Positions 42,701 through 54,483 are shown, numbered from the stretch's first letter. The stretch is 64,000 nucleotides of DNA from Harmonia axyridis (GCF_914767665.1 NC_059501.1:76792798-76856797); one strand, 5' to 3'. Program-made: numbers and translations. The notes: generated by a model from the sequence alone, not told the origin.

Positions 42701-44129
42701 GGCTTTTTCAACAATTTCTTGATTTCTAGTAATTAGTTCAGCTTTTTGTTTATCAATTTCCTGGGTTTTTTCTAAGGCTACTAATCTTTGTTGGTGATCT
42801 TTCTTGACATTCTCAAGTTTTTTCAGTGCTTCCTTCTCTTGGTGCAAAGCTTTCAATTCGATTTTCTGACTCTCCATAGATGAGAAAAACTCATCGATGG
42901 CATTGTTGAAACAGTCAAATTCTTTATAAGGCGAGTTCTCATGCTGTCTAAACAAAACAGGATGAAACTCTTGATTGGATAAAAAATATTCGGCTTGAGT
43001 ATCTCCTTTTGTTGAAACTTTATCCTCTTTCTTTTGAATAATGTATCCCTGAAAAAGGTTTCCATTCCAAAATTATGAACTAAGATTAAGAACAACATTT
43101 CTATAAAAAAAAATTTCTCTGATACAACTATAAACTCAAAATTGAAATTATTTGTTAGATACCTTGCTTTTAACTTCTTTTGCTTTTCTGAAAATATCAT
43201 CTGCTTCAATTAATGCTTCAAACAATTGCTCAAAATCTGTAGTTATATTGAAGGTTTTTCCAATTTTACAATTATTATTAAAACCTTTTCCAATAAGAAC
43301 ATGTTCAATTAGTGCAGGTCCATACTCTAAGGGATTAATTCATTTAATAATTCAACTTCTTTAATAAATAACCAAATTTACTGACCCAACTTAGAAACTA
43401 AAGCTTTTTTGAGTTGATCACCAGGTTTACTCCCCTCTAAAATACTTGTTAAATCCTCTCTGGTTATTAATTTAGATTCTCTTCCTCTATTTTGAGGATA
43501 AATCTCTTTAACAAAAAATCTTACACTTTCACCTTCAGTATGAGGTCTCAGAATATATAAAATTTTCAACTCATGATCAGTTAATATCAAATTTCCTCTA
43601 TCATAAAGTTCTAATATCACATGATAGGCAGCTTCACCACTACCAAATTGTAAATCAATTATTCTGTCTACTCCAAGTTGAGTTAAACTTTCAAGTCGTT
43701 TATTTCGTATATGTTTCCTCATCTGAAATTAAAACTTGATAAACCTTAAACACGAAATATATAAAAAATATAACTGAATCCCACCTTCATGCTGAATCCT
43801 GAGGGGGCCATATTTTTAGGCCATTCGAAAGCTGTTGAATGAATTCTAATACCAGACTCCAGAAGTATTACAGCTTTTTCTTCTGTTCTTTGCAATTTGA
43901 TCAAAAATGTTTTATTATCAATATCGTATACATTATTCACTCGCATCCCAACGTATCTATAATAATAGGAGATAATCAATCATTCAAGAACTGCACGAAC
44001 ATTTTCGGAAAATAATATCTTTTTATATTAAACAAGTTCTAATTAAATTTCATTATTTCAAACTATAACTTACTGTTGGAGCTCTCCAACTACGCAAAGG
44101 ATGTCGAATGTATTAAATCTGGTTTTCAT
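33720..44129 (-). CDS. NEMF: Ribosome-associated quality-control factor NEMF (Caliban/Rqc2)
   Basis: Fourteen exons in transcript order: 44129-44074, 43956-43785, 43722-43386, 43326-43163, 43048-42668, 42519-42175, 39264-39131, 39073-38939, 38318-38014, 34976-34814, 34648-34506, 34450-34320, 34263-34004, 33918-33720; 974 aa, all phases consistent. NFACT-N starts [16 protein letters not shown] and contains [12 protein letters not shown], whose Asp95-Arg96 pair corresponds to the residues needed for CAT-tailing in Rqc2/NEMF. A coiled coil (exon 5) follows, then NFACT-R ([20 protein letters not shown]), an acidic/lysine-rich linker and NFACT-C ([20 protein letters not shown]). NEMF binds stalled 60S subunits with peptidyl-tRNA, recruits Listerin and elongates C-terminal tails. 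Introns 6 and 9 host a retrozyme array and a nested gene. GTCAGT is the chosen donor of exon 3. Confidence 0.95.
35424..36742. mobile_element. 1.3-kb element with about 60-bp inverted ends, containing repeat R3 copy B
   Basis: The left end AAGATGCATATAATACCTGG, then TGTGTTTAC (35434-35470), is mirrored at the right (ACACACCAGGTATTCTATGC, about 36695-36730). Both ends run into TCAGAC/GTCTGA. The inside carries an R3 arm at 35770-35890 and an inverted R3 copy at about 36030-36550 (CGATTATCCCTCCCCAAG, AGATCTACGCCCTT). It lies in NEMF intron 9, and no transposase is visible. Confidence 0.55.
37072..37566 (+). CDS. Intronless TRAP-gamma (SSR3)-like membrane protein nested in NEMF
   Basis: A single open frame of 164 aa in NEMF intron 9, antisense to the host. 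Four hydrophobic segments (about 20-39, 44-62, 106-124, 130-150) flank a basic loop ([17 protein letters not shown]). The order and residues resemble translocon-associated protein gamma: [18 protein letters not shown], then [20 protein letters not shown], then [20 protein letters not shown]-gamma is a four-pass ER subunit beside the Sec61 channel. This protein is shorter (family about 185 aa) and diverged, and lacks introns, so it may be a retrocopy or lineage-specific paralogue. The uninterrupted frame argues against a recent pseudogene. ATG 37072 was chosen; 37093 is an in-frame alternative. Confidence 0.65.
   Translation: MQLINEFMALIDKQNMIKALLFSTCMLDVLLVVWIFIDLHLLDYNETIFQISTVTLISGYFLHCGITHTNNYFHIKIYGRHNRRNQLDRFKKHTRQCSMKLKPQENIEYQALYFTLFFMNSVFFALVIILSSYVFAKFSICMNYIFTSVVASSALAIYSVNFLN
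38413..38839. mobile_element. Fold-back MITE family R6, copy 1 (right end truncated)
   Basis: The left terminus ATACGCTCTATTAGTGATGA is followed by CGCCATTTTAGTTCTCCTGT, mirrored at ACAGGAGAACCAAAAATGGC (about 38811-38830). Arms are about 190 bp with a short loop. A nearly complete relative lies at 60415-60857. It is in NEMF intron 8. Confidence 0.8.
38870..38893. repeat. CT-dinucleotide microsatellite
   Basis: Pure CT run next to the R6 copy. A related CT run lies at about 39482-39500, downstream of the similar empty site. Confidence 0.85.
39434..39500. repeat. Paralogous empty site of the R6 insertion
   Basis: TGGCTGGAAGACTGTGGTCG is followed directly by ATAGCCATTTGATT, then CAATAAATTTA and a CT run. 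The same two flanks surround the R6 MITE at 38391-38412 and 38839-38895, so this copy appears to lack the insertion. Confidence 0.7.
39605..39772 (+). repeat. 36-bp tandem repeat, about 4.5 units
   Basis: The unit is CTATAAATTTGCTTCTGTTA followed by AACGTTATTTGCTAAC. Repeats become more uniform toward the right. It lies in NEMF intron 6, about 300 bp left of the retrozyme array. Confidence 0.85.
40257..40320 (-). ncRNA. Hammerhead ribozyme, type I, unit 1
   Basis: Read on minus: stem Ib GGGTAGG/CCTCCC (one bulge), an internal loop, stem Ia GCGGTA/TATCGC, CTGATGA (40302-40296), stem II CCCT-AATA-AGGG, GAAA, then ACCGGT as stem III. Predicted cleavage falls between 40272 and 40271 (GGTA|TATCGC). 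Stem III has no loop, so it can form only between two molecules or two adjacent units. Positions 10.1 and 11.1 are U and U, a departure from the common pairing. Confidence 0.8.
40732..40795 (-). ncRNA. Hammerhead ribozyme, type I, unit 2
   Basis: Same sequence as unit 1, 475 bp further on, with predicted cleavage between 40747 and 40746. Cleavage here and in unit 1 would release a 475-nt RNA. Confidence 0.8.
41207..41270 (-). ncRNA. Hammerhead ribozyme, type I, unit 3
   Basis: Same sequence, with predicted cleavage between 41222 and 41221. This is the third sense ribozyme relative to NEMF transcription. Confidence 0.8.
41861..41924 (+). ncRNA. Hammerhead ribozyme, type I, inverted unit
   Basis: Plus-strand copy: GGGTAGG, GCGGTA, CTGATGA (41879-41885), CCCTAATAAGGG, GAAACCGGTA|TATCGC with cleavage after 41909, then CCTCCC. 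It is antisense in the NEMF transcript. Confidence 0.8.
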
Positions 44130-44523
44130 TTTGTTAAAAATAAATTCTCGTTTCGTGTGAAATTTGGTAGAAATGTACGTGTACTATTTCATTTTTAACC
44201 TAAAAAAAAATCATGTTATCTTTCAAAGAATAATGTTATCTTTCAAAAATCTACATTTATCACGAACTATTGTTATTTGTTATCACAGAGACCAGAGTAA
44301 ATTATTTGCATAGACTTATTTACTTATTTACTGTATCTCATTATGATTATTTCCCAGGAAAATCCACAGAATATCTGTATTTGACTTTTAATTATTTCAG
44401 TAGTTAGCACAGATTGACAGATTACGGATTATCCGTAAGATTTTTTTTCATTTTAATTGGCTACTTCTGGAGTTTGTAATTGCAAAGACTGAATAGTCTG
44501 TAGAATTTTGCTCCTCACAAAAT
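44130..44523. promoter_or_regulatory. Short divergent promoter region, NEMF / FANCE-like
   Basis: Only 394 bp separate the two start codons on opposite strands, so promoters and 5' UTRs of both genes must lie here. No TATA box can be assigned with confidence. Confidence 0.45.
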
Positions 44524-45669
44524 ATGAATCTAGCACATATCTTCAGTGATAAATCAAAAGAAGCATTATCTAAATTTATTGAAGCTTCGAAAAAATGTGA
44601 AAACTATCATGATTTCAAATCCAAAGAAGAGGAAGAGGAATATAAAATGTGGAGCAAAATAATGAATAAATTTGGTATACATTATTCATTCCATATTGAA
44701 TTTTTAATATAAAAAATAATAATATATTGCAGAAGAAATTGATAATAAAATTCAATCGACTTCATCCAAAGAAGACAATGTTTCGATTGAGAAAGAATCT
44801 AATAGCAATCATGATACTGAGGATTCAAAAATACTTGAAGCTTTAACATCTGAACTTAGGAATGCCATTGAAGATTGTTTAGAAAATAAATTAGAGTGTG
44901 ATTATTTGATAAAAGATATTAAAGATGAACCTGTTGAAAAGATACGAGAAATCTATAGACAATGTCTACCTCGCTTTGATGTGATGAAACTAATTGAAAT
45001 GGGAGAAAAAATAATAAATGTAAATCCCAATGATTCAATTGTCGAATGTTATTGTACAGAATTATTATTTCAAATGGTAAACTGTACATTGTTCTAAATT
45101 ATTTTTTTATTGATGAATATTTTACTATTTTTATAGATGTCCCAATCATGTAAAGACAATCTGAAAATTTTTTTTTATGAATTCTATGCTCAATATAGTA
45201 GATTGGTAACTAAAACAATAACACAATTTTTAGAAGTTCAGGATGAGTTGAAGACTTTCTTGTTGTACATAAATAAATCGTCAACTAAGGAGAACGAACT
45301 ATTGGTATCATTATTAAGGTATATAAGAAAAAAGTTATGAGATATTATTTATATTTTATATGTTACAGAGAATTTTTGCTTTCTTACAATGGGCCCTTGA
45401 CCAAAAAGCATCTAATGATAATGGATTATTTAACTGATCAGAGTACTGAATATAACTCAAACAAGATGATAATAGATATATTATCTGATAATGCCACAGA
45501 ATACAAAAATGATAAAGATTATGGAAAATTGATAGTAAAAATTACTGAAAATTTAGGTCCAGAAGTGGATTCCCTGAGAGAGCAAATTGAATCTATTCTG
45601 AATATCCATGCGTCTATTTGGAAAATGAAACTGAAGAAACTTATGAACAAATATTCAAATAAAATGTAA
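44524..45669 (+). CDS. Helical protein resembling Fanconi anaemia group E (FANCE) C-terminus
   Basis: Four exons (44524-44674, 44733-45076, 45137-45318, 45369-45669) give 325 aa with consistent phases. The N-terminus is charged and acidic (EEEEEYK, then a Ser/Glu-rich region). Residues about 120-325 are predicted all-helical. The C-terminal layout is a hydrophobic helix (LREFLLSYNGPLTKKHLMIM), then YGKLIVKITENLG and a final helix with HASIWKMKLKKLM. It resembles the helical repeats and terminus of FANCE, the Fanconi core-complex subunit that binds FANCD2. That assignment is pattern-based and uncertain; the gene itself is well supported by splicing. An AATAAA overlaps the last codons before the TAA. 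Confidence 0.55.
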
Positions 45670-46203
45670 TACATTTCATGAATCCTAATCTAATTTCTAT
45701 TTCTATTCTATTTTTCTATTATTAAATTGTTATAAATTTAATTTCAAATCATTTTTATTTTTCTTTTTATGTATTTACTTATATTGGAGTAAAAATAGTT
45801 CAAGAGGCAGTTTAATTTTTTTCACTTATTATTGGAAATGTATCAAAAAATGTTGCTTTACCACCTCAACTCTATATTTATTAAACGAATATTTTAATTT
45901 CGAGTTTGATAATATAATACATATATAATAGGTTTCTTTTGAAAAACTTTTTATGTTACAATACTCTTTTCAATTCTAGTTTCTTATAAGAAAAATGTGT
46001 TGATTCCAGATTTTTATTGGCGGTACCTACCCTAATACGAACGCGGTCATGTCATGTTACGCTTCTGTTTTTAATTCTCTGATTCAAATGTCTGATCTCA
46101 GTATGTTTTCTGTGGTTTTACAATAGAAAATAAACTGTTAACCGATTCAGGAACCTTGGAAGTTTTAAAAGTTTGCTGTTTTTAGGATTTTTTATTAACG
46201 AAG
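45670..46203. other. Intergenic region before CKS1
   Basis: It contains the FANCE-like 3' end and the CKS1 promoter/5' UTR. No other feature is seen. Confidence 0.5.
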
Positions 46204-47217
46204 ATGAATCGTGAAAAACTAGAGGATCTTCAGAGAAATATATATTATTCTGATAAATATTACGATGATGAGTATGAATACAGGTAAATAATGGAATAAT
46301 GCCATTCATATAATCTCTCTTGGTTATATGTGAAAGGTGTTGAATGCATCTTTTGTTTGAATGTTATGATTTTCTTTAGGCATGTAGTTTTACCGAAAGA
46401 AATGGTCAAATTAGTTCCTAAAACGCATTTGATGTCTGAGGATGAATGGAGAAGTATAGGTGTCCAACAGAGTAAAGGTTGGGTACATTACATGATGCAT
46501 ACACCAGGTGAGATGCTTCAGAATGTTCTTGAAGGTTAATGGTGTTAATTCGAGCATTCTTTAAAAGAACCCGTCTTGAATTATCAATTTTAGTGCCATA
46601 GAAAAACATTTACTAGCAGAAAATTATTGGTATTAAAATTTTGCAAAATTACTTACCTAAAGGTCTTTAATTTGAATATGTAAATTTTTGAATATCTATC
46701 TATTATAATTAAAATCATGATTAAATTTTGGTTAAGCTTTGAGATAAAATTTTGACAAATTTTTTTTATATTTATCGTCTCGAGAATTAACAGTCTGGTC
46801 TTTCATACACATTGCAAAACTCGAAGAGAATAGAACGCCCTTGAAATTTAGTCAAAAGAAAGATTTTTAAGAAAAAATTATTTTCAATTATAGCAATTCA
46901 ATAATGAAGGTGTTTACATCGATAGATCAATTGAAAACAATTTTTCTGAATACCAATAAACATAAATTTATACCAAATATAGTGTGTATCATTACAGTTA
47001 TGAAATTATGTGATTTAGTCATTATTATTATTTCTAGCTTTGAATTTTTTCTGATTAAATTTATTCAAAAGAAGGAACGTTAAAAAAATTTATCTGATTG
47101 AAGTATGTATTATATTCTTATTTTTGGGTTGTAATTATTATTTCATTTGTTTCAGAACCCCATATTTTATTATTCAAAAGACAGATAACATCACCACCAC
47201 CAAAAGAAGAGGATTAG
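46204..47217 (+). CDS. CKS1: Cyclin-dependent kinases regulatory subunit (Cks1)
   Basis: Three exons (46204-46283, 46380-46507, 47156-47217) encode 89 aa. The sequence follows the family throughout: [51 protein letters not shown] and [11 protein letters not shown]. Cks proteins bind Cdk1/Cdk2, and their anion pocket docks phosphothreonine of Cdk substrates; Cks1 also helps SCF-Skp2 recognise p27. The N-terminus is about ten residues longer than human CKS1B ([12 protein letters not shown] before IYYSDKY). The C-terminal tail SPPPKEED is acidic rather than lysine-rich. The split codons at both junctions match conserved residues. Confidence 0.97.
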
Positions 47218-47389
47218 TGCTTATGTGATAACTCTTTGTACATTTGTTTATATGTTAAGTTTTTTGTCATGGGAATGCGTTTCATTATGGAAAAATCATC
47301 TGTACTGGCTGTAATGAGTTAAATGCAAAATGCGTTCTGCTGTGTTGAATATTTTCACATTTATATGAAAACATTTTATTCTTTTAGTA

Positions 47390-47395
47390 AATAAA
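47390..47395 (+). terminator. Poly(A) signal of CKS1
   Basis: AATAAA about 175 bp after the CKS1 stop, within AGTAAATAAAATTTT. Confidence 0.6.
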
Positions 47396-48278
47396 ATTTT
47401 TAAATTACTAATGTTTTGGATTGACTTGAAAAGCTGAAATAATCACTCTCATCCATGGAATTTAGTGTTTGGGGCATGTTTTGTTAACAAAGTTTTTATA
47501 ATAAGATCGTTAACCAAAAGTCAAAACATGCAAATCTCAAGGTATTTCGACTGCCAGTAACTTTAATCTACTCTATTTCATCGGCTACAATTTTTATCTG
47601 CCCATCTTTCACACTAAGTAAATAATGGGTTATAAAGGGGACTTACAAATATTTTGTAAGGGTTCGATGAAAAGTGAAAGTTTTACAACTATCCATTACT
47701 TAAATCGAGAACCTAGTAGAAAGTCGACAAAAAATTAGCTCTTAAAATAGAACTAACATTGAACAATGTTCCGGTAGTAATTTACCTAAAATTTCAGAAA
47801 AATTCAAATCATACATGGGAAGGGTCATTGAAACTTTTAAAACTTTCTTGAATATAATAGACACTATTGCAACGATAAATAATTCACAGAAGAAAATTTA
47901 GGGTAGATTAAAATTACTAGAGAGAATAGCACCCTAACCATTTTGCCTTTTTTTGTGACTTATTAAGTAGCCTATCTAATGATGACAACTTTGTTAGTGA
48001 AATTTAAAAAATTCTGTTGGTAAGAGTGTGGTTACTTCAACTTTTCAAATGTAGTACCGAGTCCAAAGAGAACTGAAATTATTTTTTTGTATTGAACTTT
48101 TCTACCTATACATAATATAATTACTCATTTGATGACTGTTAATTTATAAAGATGATTATTTCATAAATCACAAATTACTTTTTTATATCACTTTTATTTT
48201 TGTGAACAAGAAACAATAATAACCATGAAATGAAAAGTAAGAAGAGAAAATACACTATAGGATTAGATAAAATGTACT
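47396..48278. other. Convergent intergenic region CKS1 / zinc-finger gene
   Basis: AT-rich sequence with no recognisable feature. Confidence 0.5.
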
Positions 48279-51200
48279 TCACTGAACAACAGCTTCAGGG
48301 TGTTGAGTACGCATGTGTTTATTACGATCTCCCTTCTGCCTGAATTCTCTTCCACACACAGTACATGGATATGGACGTTCATCAGTGTGAATTCTTTTAT
48401 GATTGTTCAAAGCATCAGCTCTGAAAAATCTTTTATGGCAGACCTATAACATATTGAAAAAAAAAAATAAAACTATGAAATAACTTAACATTCCTCTTCA
48501 ACTATTATTAGCATAGATATAGAATATATTTTATTTTATTTAAGCTACAAATAGAAGTTTAATTTAGTTTTTTTATTGTCATCGTAGACATGTATTATTT
48601 AGATGATGAAATAAAAACTAAAATATTCATCTGGAGAATCGATAATTTTTTCTTATCTTTAGCTGCTATTGAACTTATAGAAATAATTTCAATTAGATAT
48701 TCTCATTTGAATTTATCCTATTGGATAATAAAAATTTTGTTGGATATAGTTAAGTAATCAAATTTGTTCAATGTTTTCTATCCAGACTCATCTGAGCCTC
48801 TGTGAGACCTGTTTAAGCTCAAACAGGTTAGGAGAACCAGTTGTGTTCGATGTAAGCTTGTGTTCCAAGGCCACTTCAGACGCAGCACTGTTAATTTTTT
48901 ACCGAATAGCGAATGGTTGGACAGAAAACTTTGAAATGTGATATAGGTCATTTGTTTAAATTGTTTTAAATCTAACATTTCAACATCCAATAGTTGATGT
49001 TGAAATAAATTTCGAACAATACTCACATCACACCCATATCGTCTATCGTTGGTATGGATTAAACGATGTTGGTAATAAACGGAACCTGTTAGGAAGCATT
49101 TATTACAAACTGCACATTTAAAGGGTCTCTCCCTAGTGTGTACTTTTCTTATATGATCTTTCAGATCTGGACGGATAGTGTATCTAGCTTCACACCCCTC
49201 ATGGGGACATGCAAAGGGTTTTATGCCTGAACAAATTGAAAATATTAAATGTTGAAGAAATTATAGTAGAGGTTTTTTATTATAGATTCAAAACTGGAAT
49301 GAAACTTACCTTGATGAAATCTCATGTGTTGCCAGAGATGAGATGTTTGGGAATAGCTTCTGCCACAAGTATCACAAACATATGGTTTCAGACACTTGTG
49401 AGCCCGACAATGGATAAGCAGTGCTTTGGCACTATGTAAAATCTAAAAACCAAAACTTTTTAATACTTCATTCAAATCGATACTTATTTTTTGAAGACTT
49501 CTTCGAATTTGTTTTGGAGGTTTCCAAAAACTTGCCTTTCATTATGTCTCATTTCAGTAGAATGGAAATCCCTGAGGATATCCTATTTAGTTAACAGAAA
49601 CTGACCTGTCCACAATCCTCGCAACTAAAACTTGCTGCATGTTCTTCATCTCTGTGTTTCTCTAGATCGGTAATATTATCCCACACAAGTGGGCAACGTT
49701 CACATTGGTACTTGTATCCTTCATTTATCAGACTTTGAAGCTTTTTGCTCCTTATTCCAGGTTTGGAACATTTTCGTTTTCGTCCCCTCTTTTTCTTTTC
49801 AGGTTTATCTGAATTCTCGTTATTCATAGAATCTTCGGGAACATCACTAAATTCCCTTTGTGTATAATGAGCTTCCACTTCGATATTCTCTTTATTTGAA
49901 TCATCGTAATTGAGTTTAGTCAATTGGCAAATTTTACCTATTGGTCTGTCCAGTGTAATTAACACATCTTCAATGAGTTTATTAATGGTTTCACTACTAT
50001 CGATTTGTTTCTCCCTCATATTATCTTTATTAGAATGTGAATCATTCATATGTAGTTTCACTGTATAATGTTTTTTCTTTATTTTATGTGCATATAACAA
50101 TTCATGAGACTTGAATGTGCGATCACAGTATTCACAATAAGTTAATTTAGGCAGATAAAACATGTTGGAAGTTTCCGAACATATTTTCAGCCAATGTTGA
50201 GCAGCAACTGCATATGACTCAAAGCTGCTTTTACAGTTAACACATTCATAATTTTTAGCAGTAGAATGTTTTCTTTGATGTAACAGAAGTAAGTTTTTAT
50301 CGGCATAAGTTCTGTTACAAAATTCACACTGCAACAAAATTTCTGTGAGGATTTTTTCAATTTGGCTTTCATCTAATAGCTTGGAATTCAAATCATCATT
50401 AACTATAAATAGTGAAACAGTACTAGGACTCTCTTTTTTTTCATCGTCAAAAGTATCTTTAGGATCACTTTGATCATATTGAAATAAATCTTCCTTACAT
50501 GATTCCACATGAGTGTTCGCAGAATTCAAAGAAGAAAATACTTCATGACATTTTTTGCATTTCCAAACAGCAACATCGCTACGATAAAACTTAGATATAT
50601 CTCCTACCTTTTTACAGTGATTTTCTTTATGAATTCTCAATCTATTTTCGCTAACAAACTGTTTATTGCAATGCTCGCATACGTTTTCTTTTGAATTTTC
50701 GTGACAAATCTGATGTCTTTCTAAATTATTTTTACTTACAAATTGTTTTCCGCATCTCTCACAATCATACTTGATTCTCATTCCTTTGTTTATATCTTTT
50801 AAATCAGCATTCGCTTTCAAAACGACTTTTTCTGCATTAAATTCACATTGATGCCTTTGATATTGATATTTCGTGGGGAAATTGGTTTCGCAATTTTGAC
50901 ATCTTATCATAGTAGGAATATTCAAAGAAATCCTCATTTGATGATGCAAATAACATGGTGAAGCGCTTCTTTTACCTCGAGCTATAAAACTTTTTGGGCA
51001 AGAGTATCCACTGGTTTCAATTAAACTTACATCGCTTATATTTTCAATTTTTACAAAACTAATAAGAGGATTATCCTCGTCCTCGCATTCAAAGTTACTG
51101 AAGTTCAATTTCAGCTTTTCCCGATCGCAAATCAAATTTGGTGCGGGTTCTTGGGACGAAATGGGTCTTTTCGATAGTACTTCGCGGGTATAAAAATCTT

Positions 51201-51279
51201 GTTCATATTCCACTGCTGAAACGATTCCATTCTCATTGATCTTGTATACTTTGAAAATAAGATTATCCGAGCTTCTCAT
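48279..51279 (-). CDS. C2H2 zinc-finger protein, about 14 fingers
   Basis: Exons 51279-49606, 49442-49310, 49226-49027 and 48443-48279 encode 723 aa in frame. The first about 120 residues lack fingers and have no ZAD-type cysteine pattern. Fingers begin at CQNCETNFPTKYQYQRHQC. A basic stretch (KKKRGRKRKCSKPG) resembles a nuclear localisation signal or AT-hook. The last six fingers (for example YVCDTCGRSYSQTSHLWQHM, FKCAVCNKCFLTGSVYYQH, YPCTVCGREFRQKGDRNKHM) are closest to the consensus and joined by TGEKP-like linkers (HTRERPF, HTDERPY), so they are the likely DNA-binding block. It is probably a nuclear transcription factor; no orthologue is assigned. A long uninterrupted first coding exon is typical of the class. 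Confidence 0.9.
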
Positions 51280-51774
51280 GCTAAACTACTTGATGCGGTA
51301 TCTATTTTTATTATATCAAAGCAGCTTTGCTTCCTCAGAAAATATTAGATGATTGAATTTTCGAATTTTGTAATTTTAAAAACAGTTGAAAGCCGATTCA
51401 GGTTGGGCAATCGCGAAGTAAAAATACCCTATAAATATAGTGATAATGAAAGTTTCCCCAGATGATCTATGGTTTCGGAAAAGCATAGATTTTATTTGTA
51501 ATTCATTAACTCATTTCCTAGTTCACAGATATTCTTCAAAAATACACAATTATTGGAAAATGCTTTTTATTTTAATCATCAAAAATGCACAAATGTTACA
51601 AATATTTGATAAAATTGAAATGACATACAAATTGGGTGATATCTGCTCAATAAACAACTGTTTTTTTAATTAGGAGATAATTTTTTTTTCATAAAAATAA
51701 AAGTACATTCGGTTGTCTGAGTATGTATCAAAGAGGAACTATGAATGAATCGATTATTGTAAAATATTTCAGAT
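51280..51774. other. Intergenic region between zinc-finger gene and SEH1
   Basis: Both neighbours are on minus, so this holds the SEH1 3' flank and the zinc-finger promoter. Nothing else is seen; the plus frame at 51440 is unsupported. Confidence 0.5.
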
Positions 51775-53236
51775 TCAATGCCAAGCTACTTCTCTAGGAT
51801 TTGTTATACTTCCCAGTTTGATATACCTTGCGGTTTGAGATATAGAGGAAAGAGCAGATGTATTTGATGATTGTACATTCTTGTTGGACTCGGCAGGTAC
51901 TTGGGATCCATCACCCTTTAAAACAGCTACTGGTTTCCAAGAATTGGCATAGTTCACTGAAAAAAAAATGAATTTATAAGTCAATGCTAACAGGGGTTTG
52001 GTAAAAACATACTTTTAAACATTCTAACTGTTCCATCATCTCCACTCGAAGCAAGAACAGTTCCAGTAATATTCCAGCAAACTCTCCACACAGTACAACC
52101 GTGGCTATCAAACTGAGCGACTGTTTGCACGTCAAGTTTAGTAACTCCACTTGCATCAGATCTGAATAAAAGAGCAAATTAAATTAATAGATTGATGGTT
52201 CATAAAATATATATAATCAAAACTTACATATCAGGTATTAGATTATAAATTCTAATATCTTTTGTAGCTACAGCTAATACGTGGAAGCTTCTTCCTAGAT
52301 TAGGTGAAAATGCAATATCATGCACAGCATCTGTCACAGCTTGTATTGTTTCTAGTTTGATCCACCTTCTACTGTTTTCACTATACTCATAAATAAATAC
52401 TTTACCACCATTAGATGGATTTGCATCATCACTTCCCACAGCTAACATTTGAGGATGATTCCTTAAAGAAATATTATTATTGTTGATATAAACTTTGAGA
52501 ACTTGATTTAAGATAACTATACACCTAATATATTGTGATAATTTGATACTTGGAAAAAACTCACTTTGAAAGTGTAGAATTCCAACTAAGTGAACTACAT
52601 GGCAATTTACATGGAACTTCGTGTTGCAAAGTCCACTGTGTCAAGTTCATAACATCAGGAGCTTCATATATTCTTATTATACCTTCAGCTGAGGAGGTAG
52701 CTAGTTGGAGACCTTGAGATTTTGGACCAAATTTCACATCTGTGACTGAGGTTCTCGAATCTACTAAATTTGTTCTTCTTATCCAGTGTCTTATTCCTCT
52801 ATCACCAGGTCCAATAGTTTCCCCAACTAACAAAACATTAATCAAACAATAGTTACACTAAGTTCATTCAAAAACATACTTATTTCCTCCCAAACTGCGG
52901 CTGTCCTGTCGAATGAACAAGTTGCCAAAACTTGGCCGAACTCGGGATGTGCCCAAGTTACTTTCCATACAGAACCACTGTGGGCTTTCCAGCTAGAAGT
53001 CAAAACCCATTTGCCATCTGGAGTTTGATCCCAAACCTATATAACCGAAATAATGTTATTATTTCAATGGCAACGTCAACATTCAGATGATAAGATTTCT
53101 GTTCCATATAAAATCGACTACTTACTTTAACGTACTGATCACTGGAACAAGTGGCCATACGATGACCATAAAAATCGTAGGCAACATCATGGATCAAGTC
53201 CTTATGTTCTGCATTTATTTCCTGAGCCTCAAACAT
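51775..53236 (-). CDS. SEH1: Nucleoporin SEH1 (Nup107-160 / GATOR2 WD40 protein)
   Basis: Six exons in transcript order: 53236-53126, 53036-52880, 52826-52565, 52461-52228, 52161-52013, 51956-51775; 364 aa, phases consistent, matching the family's about 360 aa. WD40 blades are recognisable: [80 protein letters not shown] and [23 protein letters not shown]1 forms an open beta-propeller completed by Nup85 in the nuclear-pore Y-complex or by Mio in GATOR2, which controls TORC1. The C-terminus after [10 protein letters not shown] is a low-complexity Ser-rich tail. The ATG begins [17 protein letters not shown], close to orthologue starts. Confidence 0.96.
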
Positions 53237-54483
53237 ATTGAATCTTCTGATACACTAGTATTTACTTACTATGTATTTGGCTAAAGATGAATCATGAAAT
53301 ATCAGATTGGAGCAACATATACTTTGAAAACATTAATGACCGGTGGTCTGTGGGATTGGTAGATAAGATAATTGTTTGGTTAATTATTTGTTGTTTTCTT
53401 CTCAGAACATAGAATACTAGAATATTTTTTTCTTAGAATATTAATAATCTATCATTCTAAGATATTTTTAATGATTCCTCCAAACCATAGAGTTTAGAAG
53501 AATTCTTTCAATTTTTTCAAACTATAAAAATAGTAATTTTGATTATCACGGGAATATTCACGAAAAATTACAATTCTTCAATTTATTCACTTTCAATTTT
53601 TGTGCAAAAGGCTTCATTTCCTGTTGAAGACACATCCAACTCATCTCAAATAAAATTCAAACAGAAAAATTGGAATATGTTCAAAACTGAGCGGTTAAAC
53701 AATATAATCCCTAAATTGTTAAAATAATATTTTTGCCTTCACACCGCTGATCTAACCGAGATAGTTATGTCGAATCATTTTATTCTCAGCTCTTCTAAAT
53801 TTTCAGGCCTCTCATGTAATTTTTTTGTAACTCCATCAAAAAAAGTCGATTGGTGTTAAATCTGGTTACCTTTCTGGTCAGAGTACAATACCTATAATGA
53901 ACCGCTCAGGTAAAGTTCGTTAGGAGAAATTCTAGAACTAGTAATGCATAATAAGCAACATATCCATCCTACTGAAACTAAATTTCTTCCAAATCGTCAC
54001 TAAAGTACAGCTGGTAAAATAACATTGCAGGATCTGTAAATATTTTGTTCCATTAAAGTTTTGCCATCATTAATAACAAAAAATCCTACAATTAACATTA
54101 ATTTCCAACGAACCAATCCATACGTTTAATTTTTTAAGATATTGCGTGCGTAATGATACGGTCAAATGTTCAATCTCATATTGATTCTCATGTATTATTT
54201 CTGATTTTCTCGACGAAAGAATATCCAATTAATAAAATTACATTCCTCCTATTTCATACATAGTATTAGGAGAACAAAAAACCAGTTTGGAAACCGGATT
54301 ATTAAAGCAATGTTCTTCCTGAAAATACAACATTTGTTAAAAACCAACATCGAATTAAGTAGTAGTAATTTTAAAGTTAATGAATATACGTAAATTCTTT
54401 GTCCTATAGGTTTACTTTTGTTTGATAGTTACTGCCATTGTTTGAAATCTGTTCGAGATATATCCTAGTAGAATAACAACAAA
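53237..54483. other. Divergent intergenic region SEH1 / CRAL-TRIO gene
   Basis: It contains both promoters. No RNA gene or repeat is recognised; the 62-codon frame at 53539 is unsupported. Confidence 0.5.

Noticed and set aside
49591..49606. Zinc-finger protein ending in GQVSFC at 49591
   Set aside because: A GTCAGT donor at 49606 joins in frame to exon 2, completing the finger (CEDCGQ then ILHSAKALLIHCRAH).
51440..51673. Plus-strand 77-codon frame between the zinc-finger gene and SEH1
   Set aside because: No homology, no splice signals, AT-rich; it lies in a short intergenic region.
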